Below are positions 30,686-43,035 of a stretch of 64,000 nt of DNA, one piece after another (position 1 is the stretch's first letter; each line of letters opens with the position of its first letter). The notes beneath the pieces are model-generated. The model made no database searches. It was not told the DNA's origin and worked only from the letters and a program-made list of their open reading frames with translations. The stretch lies in assembly GCF_001427585.1 (NCBI RefSeq), contig NZ_LMGY01000016.1, positions 124,252 to 188,251 of the forward strand, given 5' to 3'. Source of the DNA: Pseudoxanthomonas sp. Root630. Lineage in GTDB: Bacteria > Pseudomonadota > Gammaproteobacteria > Xanthomonadales > Xanthomonadaceae. A program made the translations under genes and the position numbers.

Positions 30686-31528
30686 ATGCGCATGACGACC
30701 GCCACCCCGATCCTGTTCCTTGCGACCGCGCTGCTTGCGGCACCCGCATTCGCGCAGGACGAACACTGCAAGCATTCCGCCCCGCGCCAACTGAAGCTCG
30801 ACACCGCCGGCGCCAAGGCCGTCGTGTTCGACATCGGCCACAACGACCTGCGTGTCGACGCGTCGCCGGGCGCGGCGGTTTCGCTGCAAGGCAAGGCGTG
30901 CGCTTCCCAGGCCGATGCGTTGCCGAGCCTGAAGCTGACCCAGGAGCGCGTTGGCGACAAGCTGGTGGTCCGCGCGTGGCGCGAGGGCCGTTTCAGTGGC
31001 GTGTTCTTCGGCAACAACTACGCGTACCAGACGCTGTCGGTGACCCTGCCCGACACGCTGCCGGTACAGCTCAAGGTCGGTTCCGGCGACGCCAGCGTGA
31101 CCGGCGCAGCGGTGCTGAGCGCTGACGTCGGCTCCGGCGATGTGGTGGCGCGCGGCATCCGCGGCCTGGCCGCTGTATCCGTCGGCTCCGGCGACATCGA
31201 ACTCGACGACGTCGGGGCGTTGCGTGTGATTTCCATCGGCTCCGGCGACGTCACCGCGCGCGGTGTACGTGGCGCCGTGCACGTCGGCAGCATCGGTTCG
31301 GGCGACTTCACCCTCGTACGCGGCACCGGCAACGTCGAGATCGGCTCGATCGGTTCCGGCGACGCCGAATTGCGCGATGTCGGCGGCGACGTCGTGGTCG
31401 GGTCGGTCGGCTCCGGCGGTGTCGAAGCCCGCAATGTCGCAGGCGCGCTCACCGTGCGCTCGGTCGGCAGCGGCGACGTGCACCACGAGGGCGTGAAGGG
31501 CGCCGTCGATCTCCCGAAACACCATTGA
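30686..31528 (+). CDS. Exported GIN-domain (DUF2807) protein with eight GSGD repeats
   Basis: 280 residues with a cleavable signal peptide (cleavage after AFA, about residue 23). The mature protein reads as a beta-solenoid: VGSGD/IGSGD motifs recur at about residues 131, 148, 166, 184, 203, 222, 241 and 260, a spacing of 17-19 residues, with one variant GSGG. This is the DUF2807 or putative autotransporter-head (GIN) fold, which forms a right-handed helix of short strands. It lies between two related lipoproteins and probably works with them at the cell surface or in the periplasm. Start ATG 30686 is preceded by GGAG; ATG 30692 is an alternative. Confidence 0.85.
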   Translation: MRMTTATPILFLATALLAAPAFAQDEHCKHSAPRQLKLDTAGAKAVVFDIGHNDLRVDASPGAAVSLQGKACASQADALPSLKLTQERVGDKLVVRAWREGRFSGVFFGNNYAYQTLSVTLPDTLPVQLKVGSGDASVTGAAVLSADVGSGDVVARGIRGLAAVSVGSGDIELDDVGALRVISIGSGDVTARGVRGAVHVGSIGSGDFTLVRGTGNVEIGSIGSGDAELRDVGGDVVVGSVGSGGVEARNVAGALTVRSVGSGDVHHEGVKGAVDLPKHH

Positions 31529-31544
31529 TTTCCAAGGAACGACC

Positions 31545-32210
31545 ATGACCCGATTCGCACCGCTCGCCCTTGCGATTTCCGTCGTCTTCCTGGCCGCCTG
31601 TTCCGGCAAGGACAAGGCGCCCGACACCGGCAGCCGCATCGAAGCCTCGGGGGCGTTGTGGGGCCAGAGCATCACGCTCAACACGACCGGCCAGCCGAAG
31701 GCGGAAATCTCCGCCAAGGGCGACTTCATCATCGCCGGCAAGCAGGTGGAGGTGAACGACGCACAGCGCGCCCTGCTGGTGGCCTACCACCGTGAACTGG
31801 GCGGCATCGCCGATGCCGGCATCGCGACCGGCAAGGAAGGCGTCAAGCTCGCCGGCAAGGCCGTGGGCGCCGCGGTGAAGGGCATTTTCAGCGGCAATCC
31901 GGACCAGATCGACAAGGAGATCGAAGCCGAGGCCAAGAAGGTCGAAGACGAAGCGATGAAGATCTGCGACCGCCTGCCGGGCCTGTACAAGGCGCAGCAG
32001 GAACTCGCCGCCGCCCTGCCCGCGTTCCAGCCCTACGCCACGATGGACGAAGGCGACGTGGAAGACTGCCGCACGGACCAGAACGACAGCCACGAGGCCG
32101 GCGAGGATGTCGGCCGCGCCATTGGCCAGGCGATCAAGGGCGAGACAGACGCCGAAAAGAATGCCGCCGCTGAAGCCGATGCCGCCGCGGCGGAGCCCGC
32201 CAAGCCCTGA
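31545..32210 (+). CDS. YggN-like (DUF2884) lipoprotein 2
   Basis: 221-residue lipoprotein, signal MTRFAPLALAISVVFLAAC with Cys19. It shares with the lipoprotein at 30001 the block AEISAKGDFIIAGKQVEVNDAQ, the helical AIA-rich middle part (GIATGKEGVKLAGKAVGAAVKG), the Cys in ICDRLPGLYKAQQELAAALP and the end FQPYATMDEGDVEDC. It then adds a 45-residue tail rich in Ala, Glu and Asp. Last gene of the YtrA operon, 16 bases after the GIN gene; a hairpin lies beyond its stop. The duplication around the GIN gene is probably ancient, since similarity is confined to short blocks. Confidence 0.82.
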   Translation: MTRFAPLALAISVVFLAACSGKDKAPDTGSRIEASGALWGQSITLNTTGQPKAEISAKGDFIIAGKQVEVNDAQRALLVAYHRELGGIADAGIATGKEGVKLAGKAVGAAVKGIFSGNPDQIDKEIEAEAKKVEDEAMKICDRLPGLYKAQQELAAALPAFQPYATMDEGDVEDCRTDQNDSHEAGEDVGRAIGQAIKGETDAEKNAAAEADAAAAEPAKP

Positions 32211-32221
32211 CTCCGCCGTAG

Positions 32222-35182
<2,961 letters not shown>

Positions 35183-35203
35183 CCTGCGGAGGCGGGAACG
35201 GCG

Positions 35204-35602
35204 ATGCACCTGTTGATCAACATCGACGTCCCCGATCTTCCCGCTGCGGAAGCGCTGTACACGCGCGCCTTCGGGCTCTCCGCCGGGCGACGCTTCGGCG
35301 ATGGCGGCGTCGAGCTGTTGGGGGCGCAGGCACCGATCTATGTGCTGCAGAATGCGGCCGGGTCCGTCGCCGCTGCCGAGGCGCGCCGCGACTACACCCG
35401 CCACTGGACGCCCGTGCACCTGGACGTGGTGGTGGACGCCCTTGAACCTGCCCTGGAGCGCGCCCTCCGGGCCGGACTGGTGCAGGAAGCCGAGATCCGC
35501 GACGCGAACTGGGGCCGCATCGTCCGCCTGGCCGACCCGTGGGGCCACGGCTGGTGCCTGCTGCAGTTCGTCAACCGCGGCTACGACGAGATCGCCACAT
35601 GA
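35204..35602 (+). CDS. VOC/glyoxalase-fold protein
   Basis: 132-residue protein of the vicinal-oxygen-chelate superfamily: [22 protein letters not shown] (first beta-alpha-beta module) and [17 protein letters not shown] with [12 protein letters not shown] (second module). Substrate unknown; such single-subunit members act as glyoxalase, dioxygenase or antibiotic-binding proteins. It begins 21 bases after purB and overlaps the metallo-beta-lactamase start (ATG 35599 within the stop region), so it belongs to one transcription unit with that gene. Confidence 0.85.
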   Translation: MHLLINIDVPDLPAAEALYTRAFGLSAGRRFGDGGVELLGAQAPIYVLQNAAGSVAAAEARRDYTRHWTPVHLDVVVDALEPALERALRAGLVQEAEIRDANWGRIVRLADPWGHGWCLLQFVNRGYDEIAT

Positions 35603-36504
35603 TGTTCCGCTCCTTCCTGCTTGGCGGCCTGCTTGCCTGGGCACTCCCGTCCGCCACGCTCGCGGCCGATGCGCCCGCCGCCAAGGCCTGCGCCGATGAT
35701 GCCGGCTGGAACGATCCCGCGACGCCCTTGCGGGTCTACGGCAACACCTGGTTCGTCGGCACCTGCGGGATCAGCGCATTGCTGGTGACGTCCGATGCCG
35801 GCCACATCCTGATCGATGCCGCCACGCCGCAGGCCGGCCCGCAGATCCTGGCCAACATCCGCACGCTCGGCTTCAACCCCGAGGACGTGCGCGCGATCGT
35901 GTTCTCGCACGAACACTACGACCATGCCGGCAGCCTGGCCGAGTTGCAGCGCGCCACCGGTGCGCCCGTGTACGCACGTGCGCCCGCCGTCGGCACGTTG
36001 AAGCGCGGCACCCCGGACCGCAGCGATCCGCAGCTCGAGGTATCCGAACCCATCGCCCCGGTCGAGCGCGTCGTCACCCTTACCGACGACGGCGTCGTGC
36101 GCGTCGGGCCGCTGGCCCTGCAAGCCGTCGCTTCGCCCGGCCACACACCCGGGGGCACCAGTTGGACCTGGCGTTCGTGCGAAGGCGATGTCTGCCACCA
36201 GATGGTCTATGCCGACAGCCTGACCGCGATCTCCGACGACGTGTACCGTTACAGCGACGAGCAGGCACACCCGGGCTACGTGGCCGCATTTCGCGACACG
36301 CTGGCACGGATCGCCGCGCTCGACTGCGACGTACTGATCACGCCCCACCCCTCGGCAAGCAGGCTGTGGTCGCGGATGGGTCCCGGCGCCCGCGCGCCGC
36401 TGTCCGATACCGGTGCCTGCCGTGCGTATGCGAACACCGCCACCCAGCGCCTCGACAAGCGCCTGGCCGACGAAGCCGCCATGACGACGCCCGCCCATCC
36501 TTGA
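35599..36504 (+). CDS. Subclass B3 metallo-beta-lactamase
   Basis: 301 residues with a cleavable signal peptide (AxA at about residue 22-24). MBL fold with zinc ligands in B3 order: His104, His106, Asp108, His109 (HEHYDH), His182 (SPGHTPGG) and His250 (ITPHPS). The region [17 protein letters not shown] carries Ser where B1 enzymes have the zinc-binding Cys, which is the B3 pattern, and the overall length fits. It probably hydrolyses beta-lactams including carbapenems in the periplasm, like L1 of Stenotrophomonas, although some B3-like proteins have other substrates. Start: ATG at 35599, immediately followed by a second ATG at 35602. No mobile element adjoins it, so it looks intrinsic. Confidence 0.9.
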   Translation: MMFRSFLLGGLLAWALPSATLAADAPAAKACADDAGWNDPATPLRVYGNTWFVGTCGISALLVTSDAGHILIDAATPQAGPQILANIRTLGFNPEDVRAIVFSHEHYDHAGSLAELQRATGAPVYARAPAVGTLKRGTPDRSDPQLEVSEPIAPVERVVTLTDDGVVRVGPLALQAVASPGHTPGGTSWTWRSCEGDVCHQMVYADSLTAISDDVYRYSDEQAHPGYVAAFRDTLARIAALDCDVLITPHPSASRLWSRMGPGARAPLSDTGACRAYANTATQRLDKRLADEAAMTTPAHP

Positions 36505-36589
36505 TCGGCATCAATGCCCGGCGCGTCGCTTTCGGCGACGCTGACCTCCCCCTTCCCTGCACGACGCGTTGCCGCGTGAATACGACCCG

Positions 36590-37840
36590 ATGAACAAGAA
36601 GACTTCCGCCCGTGCCCCTTCGCTTCCATTCGAGATCGACGCCACGCGCGAACATCCGCTGGGCATGCCTGCCGAGCGCTTCCTGCGCGATTACTGGCAC
36701 AAGCGCCCCCTGCTGATCCGCAATGCCTTCCCCGGTTTCGAAACTCCGGTGCAGCCGGAAGACCTGGCCGGCCTGGCCTGCGAAGAGGGCGTGCTGGCGC
36801 GGATGATCAGCCTGGACCGCGCCACCGGCGCGTGGGATGTCCGTACCGGTCCGTTCCAGGAAGAGGATTTCCCCGGCCTGCCCGACCACGACTGGACCCT
36901 GCTGGTGCAGGACGTGGACAAGTGGGATGCCGACGTGCGCGCGCTGCTGGACCAGTTCCGCTTCCTGCCGCGGTGGCGCGTGGACGACATCATGATCAGC
37001 TTCGCGGCCACCGGCGGCTCGGTCGGCGCACACGTGGATCATTACGACGTGTTCCTGTTGCAGGCGCAGGGCGAGCGCCGCTGGGCGATCGACGCCAGCG
37101 TGGCGATGGGCAAGCCGGCACCGGATCTCGGATTCCAGGAAGACGTGGCGATCAAACTGCTGCGGCAGTTCGACCCCACCCACGAATGGGTGCTCTCGCC
37201 CGGCGACATGCTGTACCTGCCGCCGCTGGTCCCGCACCACGGCGTGGCGGAAAACCCCTGCCTGACGTTCTCGGTGGGCATGCGTGCGCCGTCGTCGGCC
37301 GAACTGATCGGCGACTACCTGGACACGCTGATCGCCGATGCCGACGAGGCCGTGCGCTACCACGACGAAGACCTGGCCACCCCGCAGGACCCCAACGAGA
37401 TCGACCCGCGCGCCATGGAGCGCGTGGTCGAGGCCTTGAACGCGCTGCGCATGAACGATCCCGACCTGGTCGGCGACTGGTTCGGCCGTTTCATCACCAC
37501 CTATCGCGCCTCCGGCGACGTGATGCCGTCGCCCGATGCGCCTTCGCGGATCGAGATGGAGTGGGACCTGCAGCAGGGCGCACGCCTGCTGCGGCACCCG
37601 TTCTCGCGGTTCGCCTGGCGCCGGCGCAAGAAGGGGGCCACCCTGTTCTGCAACGGCCTGGACTACGCCCTGCCGGTCAAGGAGGCGCAGGCGCTGGCCG
37701 CACTGGAAAGCCTCGACGGCCCGACCTATGGCGCCTTGAGTGAGGCAGGCCGCGACGCGGTGATGGCGCTCGCGGCGCAGGGCCATTACCAGCTGGCCCT
37801 GGACGACGACGACCCGGCCTCCGAGGACCAAGACCCATGA
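36590..37840 (+). CDS. roxA: Ribosomal protein L16 arginine hydroxylase (RoxA/YcfD)
   Basis: 416-residue JmjC/cupin 2-oxoglutarate- and Fe(II)-dependent oxygenase. The iron ligands are His148 and Asp150 (GAHVDHYD) and His216 or 217 (LVPHHGVAEN); residues about 95-225 form the double-stranded beta-helix, with a C-terminal dimerisation and winged-helix part ending in a Asp-rich tail. E. coli YcfD hydroxylates Arg81 of L16. It requires 2-oxoglutarate, the substrate of the dehydrogenase complex encoded 1.1 kb further on. Start ATG 36590. Its stop overlaps the following gene (ATGA at 37837). Confidence 0.93.
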   Translation: MNKKTSARAPSLPFEIDATREHPLGMPAERFLRDYWHKRPLLIRNAFPGFETPVQPEDLAGLACEEGVLARMISLDRATGAWDVRTGPFQEEDFPGLPDHDWTLLVQDVDKWDADVRALLDQFRFLPRWRVDDIMISFAATGGSVGAHVDHYDVFLLQAQGERRWAIDASVAMGKPAPDLGFQEDVAIKLLRQFDPTHEWVLSPGDMLYLPPLVPHHGVAENPCLTFSVGMRAPSSAELIGDYLDTLIADADEAVRYHDEDLATPQDPNEIDPRAMERVVEALNALRMNDPDLVGDWFGRFITTYRASGDVMPSPDAPSRIEMEWDLQQGARLLRHPFSRFAWRRRKKGATLFCNGLDYALPVKEAQALAALESLDGPTYGALSEAGRDAVMALAAQGHYQLALDDDDPASEDQDP

Positions 37841-38745
37841 CCACCCCGGATTTCCGCATCGAGGCGGCCGACTACGCCGCCACGCTGGACGACCTGCGGC
37901 GCGTCCGCGACGTGGTCTTCATCGAGGAGCAAGGGGTGCCGCGCGACCTCGAGCAGGACGCGCTCGACCCGCTGTGCCACCACGTGATCGCCCGCGATCC
38001 CCACGGCGCGCCCATCGGCACCGCCCGCCTCACCCCGGACCACCGGATCGGGCGCATGGGCGTGCTCTCCGCCTGGCGCGGCCGAGGCGTTGGCGAGGCC
38101 CTGCTCCTCGCGCTGCTGGCGGAAGCCCGCCAGCGCCAATGGCCAACGGTGTCCCTGCATGCCCAGGTGGATGCCGAACGGTTCTATGCCCGACATGGCT
38201 TCCTGCCCGAAGGCGAGCGTTTCGTCGAGGCCGGCATCGAGCACCAGGGCATGCGCCGGGTGCTGGGCGGCACCGCCACCATCGCCCACCGGGCCGAAGC
38301 CGTCGCGATCACCACCGCCGTCATCGTGCAGGCGCGTCGCTCGCTCTCGATCTACAGCCGTGCGCTGGATCCGGGGCTGTGGGACGCGCCGCCCGTGCTG
38401 GATGCCCTGCGCCGGTTCGCCACGCACCGCACCGGCGTGCAGGTCCAGGTCCTCCTGCAGGATGCGGCGACGCCCCAGCATGCTTTGGCGCCCCTGATCG
38501 GCCTGGGCCAGCGCCTGCCCAGCGTGTTCGCCTTCCGCGACGTGCAGGACCCCGTGGACCTGCCCTATACCGCGGCCTTCGTCGCCAACGACGACCATGG
38601 CTACTACTATCGCCCGCTCGGCCATCGCTTCGATGGCGAAGCGGGCCTGGAGCATGCAGGACGCGCCCGCCAGCTGCGCGACGAGTTCACCCAGATGTGG
38701 GAACGCGCGCGTCCTGTCACGGAATTCCGCGCACTCGGCCTCTGA
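37837..38745 (+). CDS. GNAT acetyltransferase fused to a C-terminal PLD-like domain
   Basis: 302 residues. Residues 1-145 are a GNAT domain: the acetyl-CoA loop is RMGVLSAWRGRGVGEALL (R/QxxGxG/A pattern) and the end reads ERFYARHGFLPEGERF. Residues about 155-302 form a second domain with IVQARRSLSIYSRALDPGLWD and NDDHGYYYRPLGHRFDGEAG, similar to phospholipase-D-like folds but without an obvious HKD motif. The substrate is unknown. Start overlaps the stop of roxA, so the two proteins are made together; a link to ribosome or tRNA modification is possible but unproven. Confidence 0.85.
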   Translation: MTTPDFRIEAADYAATLDDLRRVRDVVFIEEQGVPRDLEQDALDPLCHHVIARDPHGAPIGTARLTPDHRIGRMGVLSAWRGRGVGEALLLALLAEARQRQWPTVSLHAQVDAERFYARHGFLPEGERFVEAGIEHQGMRRVLGGTATIAHRAEAVAITTAVIVQARRSLSIYSRALDPGLWDAPPVLDALRRFATHRTGVQVQVLLQDAATPQHALAPLIGLGQRLPSVFAFRDVQDPVDLPYTAAFVANDDHGYYYRPLGHRFDGEAGLEHAGRARQLRDEFTQMWERARPVTEFRALGL

Positions 38746-38839
38746 CAGAGACCTCAGGGAACGCACCGCGCGCCCCTTCGCGGGCCCGTGTCCTGCGTCT
38801 TTAGTCCAATCCGGTTACGCCCCCTTCCCGGCATGGGGG

Positions 38840-38845
38840 TATAAT
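38840..38845 (+). promoter_or_regulatory. -10 element of the sucAB-lpd operon
   Basis: Perfect TATAAT 94 bases before the GTG start of sucA. The best upstream hexamer, TTACGC (38815-38820), is 19 bases away and weak, so the promoter may depend on an activator. Confidence 0.5.
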
Positions 38846-38933
38846 TTCTGGGTTTTCGTCCATGTCCGTCGGACATCGCGCGACATGGACCGTAAGCGCC
38901 TCCTCGACTACCCCACAGCACGCCATCGCCATC

Positions 38934-41762
38934 GTGGACAATCTCCTGAAGCAGTTCGCGCAATCCTCGCAGCTCAACGGAGGCAATGCCTCCTACGTCG
39001 AAGACCTGTACGAGCAGTACCTCGTCGCCCCGGACAGCGTGGGCCCCAAGTGGAAGGCCTACTTCGATGGCTTCAAGGGCCATGAAGCCGGTGACGTACC
39101 GCATTCGGTCGTCATCCAGCAGATCACCGACGCCGCCCGCCAGGCCGCCAACAACGGCCACGTCGTGGCCGCTGGCGGCGACGAACGCGAGCGCAACGTC
39201 GGCCGCCTGATCACGGCTTACCGTTCCCGTGGCCACCTGGGGGCGCAGATCGACCCGCTGGGCCTGACCCCGCCGGTCAACCCGCCGGATCTGGAGCTGT
39301 CCTTCCACGACCTGTCCGACAAGGACCTGGACAACGAGTTCAGCACCGGCAACGTCGGTGGCCATGCGCGGATGAAGCTGCGCGACCTGCTGGCCCGCCT
39401 GAAGGCGGCCTACACCGGCCCGATCGGTGTGGAGTTCATGCACATCCCGGAAGTCGAGCAGCGCCAGTGGCTGTACCAGCGCCTGGAGACGGCCGGCGGC
39501 CAGTTCGGACTGTCCGAAGACGCCAAGCGCCGCACGCTCGAACGCCTGACCGCTGCCGAGGGCCTGGAGCGCTACCTGCACACCAAGTACGTCGGCCAGA
39601 AGCGCTTCTCGCTTGAAGGCGGCGATGCGCTCATCCCGCTGCTGGACACGATGATCCGCAGTGCCGGCGAAGGCGGCGTCAAGGACATCGTCGTGGGCAT
39701 GGCCCACCGCGGCCGCCTCAACGTGCTGGTGAACACGCTGGGCAAGAGCCCGCGCAAGCTGTTCGACGAGTTCGAGGGCAAGTTCGAGCACGACAACAGC
39801 CTCGCCCATGCCGGCGACGTGAAGTACCACATGGGTTTCTCCGCCGACATCGCCACACCGGGCGGCCCGGTCCACCTGGCGCTGGCGTTCAACCCGTCGC
39901 ACCTGGAAATCGTGGATCCGGTCGTAGCCGGTAGCGTGCGCTCGCGCCAGGAGCGCCGCACCGACGCCGCGCGCCAGACCGTGCTGCCGATCATCATGCA
40001 CGGCGACGCCGCGTTCGCCGGCCAGGGCGTGGTGATGGAGCTGTTCCAGATGTCGCAGGCGCGCGGTTTCGCCGTCGGCGGCACGCTGCACATCGTCATC
40101 AACAACCAGATCGGCTTCACCACCAGCAACAAGGAAGACTCGCGTTCCACGCTGTATTGCACGGACGTGGCCAAGATGGTCGGCGCGCCGGTGTTCCATG
40201 TGAACGGCGACGATCCGGAAGCCGTGGTGTTCGTGGCCAAGATGGCCTACGACTTCCGCCAGCAGTTCAAGAAAGACGTCGTGATCGACCTGGTGTGCTA
40301 CCGCCGCCACGGCCACAACGAAGCCGATGAGCCGGCCGCGACCCAACCGGTCATGTACCAGACCATCCGCAAGCACGCGACCACGCGCGAGATGTATGCC
40401 GCCAAGCTGGAAGGCGCGGGCATCATCCCGGCCGAAGGCGGCAAGGCGCTGGCCGACGAGTACCGCAACAAGCTGGATTCCGGTGAGTACACCACCGAAC
40501 TCGCCAAGCAGAAGGGCGATGAACTGGCGATCGACTGGTCGCGCTACCTGTCCGGCAAGCTCAGCGACCCGGTCGACACCAAGGTGAAGCGCAAGTCGCT
40601 GGATTCGCTGGCGAAGATCATCACGACGATCCCGGCCGGCGTGGCACTGCACCCGCGCGTGGCGAAGATCTACGAAGACCGCGTGAAGATGGCCGCTGGC
40701 GCACAGGCCGCCGACTGGGGCTTCGCCGAAAACCTCGCCTACGCCACGCTGCTGGCCGAAGGCAACGGCCTGCGCCTGGTCGGCCAGGACGCGGGACGCG
40801 GCACGTTCTTCCACCGCCACGCGATCCTCCACGACCAGAAGACCGACAGCTACTACCTGCCGCTGCGCCAGCTGGTGGAACAGCCCGAGCAGGCCACCAT
40901 CATCGACTCGCTGCTGAGCGAAGAAGCGGTGATGGCGTTCGAGTACGGCTTCTCCACCACCGACCCCAACACCCTGTGCATCTGGGAAGCGCAGTTCGGC
41001 GACTTCGCCAACGGCGCGCAGGTGGTGATCGACCAGTTCATCGCCGCGGGCGAAGCCAAGTGGGGCCGCATCAGCGGCCTGACCCTGCTGCTGCCGCACG
41101 GTTACGAAGGCCAGGGCCCCGAGCACAGCTCGGCACGCCTGGAGCGCTTCCTGCAGCTGTGCGCGCTGGAGAACATGCTGGTCTGCGTGCCCACCACGCC
41201 GGCCCAGGCGTACCACATGCTGCGCCGGCAGATGCGCATGACCACGCGCAAGCCGCTGATCGTCATGACGCCGAAATCGCTGCTGCGCCACAAGCTGGCC
41301 GTGTCCACGCTGGATGAGCTGGCCAACGGCGAGTTCCAGCACCTGATCCCGGACGCCGCCGCCGACGCCAAGAAGGTCAAACGCGTCGTCGCGTGCTCGG
41401 GCAAGGTCTACTACGACCTGCTGGAAGATGCGCAGAAGCGCGGCCAGGACGACGTGACCATCCTGCGCATCGAGCAGCTCTACCCGTTCCCGCGCGAACA
41501 GCTGGCTGCCGAGCTCAAGCGCTATGGCAAGGCCACCGAGCTCATCTGGTGCCAGGAAGAGCCCCAGAACCAGGGCGCCTGGTACCAGATCAAGCACCAC
41601 CTGCAGGCCTGCCTGGCCGACAAGCAGACGCTGCACTACGCGGGCCGTCCGCGTTCGCCCTCGCCCGCTGCCGGCCATTTCGCCGAGCACGTCGAGGAGC
41701 AGCTGAAGCTGGTCGCCGATGCGCTGGTCAACAAGCTCGGCAGCGACAACGTCGCCGAGTAA
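38934..41762 (+). CDS. sucA: 2-oxoglutarate dehydrogenase E1 component
   Basis: 942 residues (E. coli SucA 933), thiamine-diphosphate-dependent decarboxylase subunit of the OGDH complex. The N-terminus VDNLLKQFAQSSQL aligns with the family start, so GTG 38934 is preferred although no Shine-Dalgarno precedes it; ATG 38862 in the same frame is the alternative and lies 17 bases after the TATAAT. Motifs include VVGMAHRGRLNVLVNTLGK, MHGDAAFAGQGVVMEL (ThDP binding), the INNQIGFTTS loop, and the C-terminal transketolase-like part with LLPHGYEGQGPEHSSARLER. Followed by sucB and lpdA. Confidence 0.97.
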   Translation: MDNLLKQFAQSSQLNGGNASYVEDLYEQYLVAPDSVGPKWKAYFDGFKGHEAGDVPHSVVIQQITDAARQAANNGHVVAAGGDERERNVGRLITAYRSRGHLGAQIDPLGLTPPVNPPDLELSFHDLSDKDLDNEFSTGNVGGHARMKLRDLLARLKAAYTGPIGVEFMHIPEVEQRQWLYQRLETAGGQFGLSEDAKRRTLERLTAAEGLERYLHTKYVGQKRFSLEGGDALIPLLDTMIRSAGEGGVKDIVVGMAHRGRLNVLVNTLGKSPRKLFDEFEGKFEHDNSLAHAGDVKYHMGFSADIATPGGPVHLALAFNPSHLEIVDPVVAGSVRSRQERRTDAARQTVLPIIMHGDAAFAGQGVVMELFQMSQARGFAVGGTLHIVINNQIGFTTSNKEDSRSTLYCTDVAKMVGAPVFHVNGDDPEAVVFVAKMAYDFRQQFKKDVVIDLVCYRRHGHNEADEPAATQPVMYQTIRKHATTREMYAAKLEGAGIIPAEGGKALADEYRNKLDSGEYTTELAKQKGDELAIDWSRYLSGKLSDPVDTKVKRKSLDSLAKIITTIPAGVALHPRVAKIYEDRVKMAAGAQAADWGFAENLAYATLLAEGNGLRLVGQDAGRGTFFHRHAILHDQKTDSYYLPLRQLVEQPEQATIIDSLLSEEAVMAFEYGFSTTDPNTLCIWEAQFGDFANGAQVVIDQFIAAGEAKWGRISGLTLLLPHGYEGQGPEHSSARLERFLQLCALENMLVCVPTTPAQAYHMLRRQMRMTTRKPLIVMTPKSLLRHKLAVSTLDELANGEFQHLIPDAAADAKKVKRVVACSGKVYYDLLEDAQKRGQDDVTILRIEQLYPFPREQLAAELKRYGKATELIWCQEEPQNQGAWYQIKHHLQACLADKQTLHYAGRPRSPSPAAGHFAEHVEEQLKLVADALVNKLGSDNVAE

Positions 41763-41813
41763 GCACGTCTCCACATTCCAACGAACAACAACACCACCAG
41801 GACGCCCCATCCA

Positions 41814-43025
41814 ATGGCCACTGAAGTCAAAGTTCCGGTTCTTCCCGAGTCCGTCTCCGACGCCACCATCGCCGCCTGGCACAAGAAGGTGGGCGATGCC
41901 GTCAAGCGCGACGAGAACCTGATGGACCTGGAAACCGACAAGGTCGTCCTGGAAGTGCCCTCGCCCGTCGACGGCGTGCTGAAGGAGATCAAGTTCAAGG
42001 AAGGCGACACGGTGACCAGCCAGCAATTGCTGGCGATCATCGAGGAAGGCGCCGTGGCAGCCGCCGCGCCGGCGCCCGCGGCTGCTGAAGCACCGAAAGC
42101 CGAAGCGGCTCCACCACCGGCCGCCAAGACCCAGCTTCAGGACCTGCCCAAGGCCGCCGCCGCCGCAAGCGGCGCTGACGCGCTGCCCCCGGGCGCACGC
42201 TTCACCGCCATCACCCAGGGCATCGATCCGGCCGCCGTGGAAGGCACCGGTCGCCGTGGCGCCGTGACCAAGGAAGACCTGGTCAATTACGCCAGCGGCA
42301 AGACCGCGGGCGTGTCCGGTGGCGCGCGTCCGGAAGAGCGCGTGCCGATGACCCGCATCCGCACCCGCATCGCCGAGCGCCTGATGCAGTCCAAGAACTC
42401 CATCGCCATGCTGACCTCGTTCAACGAAGTCAACCTGGGCAAGGTCATGGAAATGCGGAAGGAACTGCAGGACGACTTCGTGAAGGCCAACGGCATCAAG
42501 CTCGGCTTCATGAGCTTCTTCGCCAAGGCCGCCGCCAACGCGCTGCAGCGCCACCCGATCGTCAATGCGTCGGTCGACGGCAACGACATCATCTACCACG
42601 GCTACTCCGACATCTCGATCGCCGTCTCCACCGAGAAGGGCCTGGTCACCCCGGTGCTGCGCAATGTCGAGCGCATGGGCTTCGGCGACATCGAGAAGGG
42701 CATCGCCGAGTACGCCAAGAAGGCGCGCGACGGCAAGCTGGGCCTGGAAGACCTGCAGGGCGGTACGTTCACGATCACCAATGGCGGCACCTTCGGTTCG
42801 CTGATGTCCACGCCGATCGTCAACCCGCCGCAGAGCGCCATCCTGGGCATGCACGCCATCAAGGACCGCGCCATCGTCGAGAACGGCCAGGTCATCGCCG
42901 CGCCGATGATGTACATCGCCCTGTCCTACGACCACCGCATCATCGACGGCAAGGACGCGGTGCTGTTCCTGGTCGACATCAAGAACCAGTTGGAAAACCC
43001 GCACCGCATGCTCCTGGGCATGTGA
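41814..43025 (+). CDS. sucB: 2-oxoglutarate dehydrogenase E2, dihydrolipoamide succinyltransferase
   Basis: 403 residues with one lipoyl domain (1-80; lipoylated Lys43 in [12 protein letters not shown]), an Ala/Pro linker (about 80-115), a peripheral subunit-binding domain (about 120-160; [16 protein letters not shown]) and the catalytic core (about 175-403; [13 protein letters not shown] with the catalytic His and Asp). Forms the 24-mer core that binds E1 and E3. It starts 51 bases after sucA and ends 151 bases before lpdA; the gap carries a REP-type element. Confidence 0.97.
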   Translation: MATEVKVPVLPESVSDATIAAWHKKVGDAVKRDENLMDLETDKVVLEVPSPVDGVLKEIKFKEGDTVTSQQLLAIIEEGAVAAAAPAPAAAEAPKAEAAPPPAAKTQLQDLPKAAAAASGADALPPGARFTAITQGIDPAAVEGTGRRGAVTKEDLVNYASGKTAGVSGGARPEERVPMTRIRTRIAERLMQSKNSIAMLTSFNEVNLGKVMEMRKELQDDFVKANGIKLGFMSFFAKAAANALQRHPIVNASVDGNDIIYHGYSDISIAVSTEKGLVTPVLRNVERMGFGDIEKGIAEYAKKARDGKLGLEDLQGGTFTITNGGTFGSLMSTPIVNPPQSAILGMHAIKDRAIVENGQVIAAPMMYIALSYDHRIIDGKDAVLFLVDIKNQLENPHRMLLGM

Positions 43026-43035
43026 TCGGCGTGAG

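Noticed and set aside
35500-36600. Mobile resistance cassette carrying the beta-lactamase
   Set aside because: Base composition and codon use match the neighbours and there is no integrase, attC-like site or insertion sequence.
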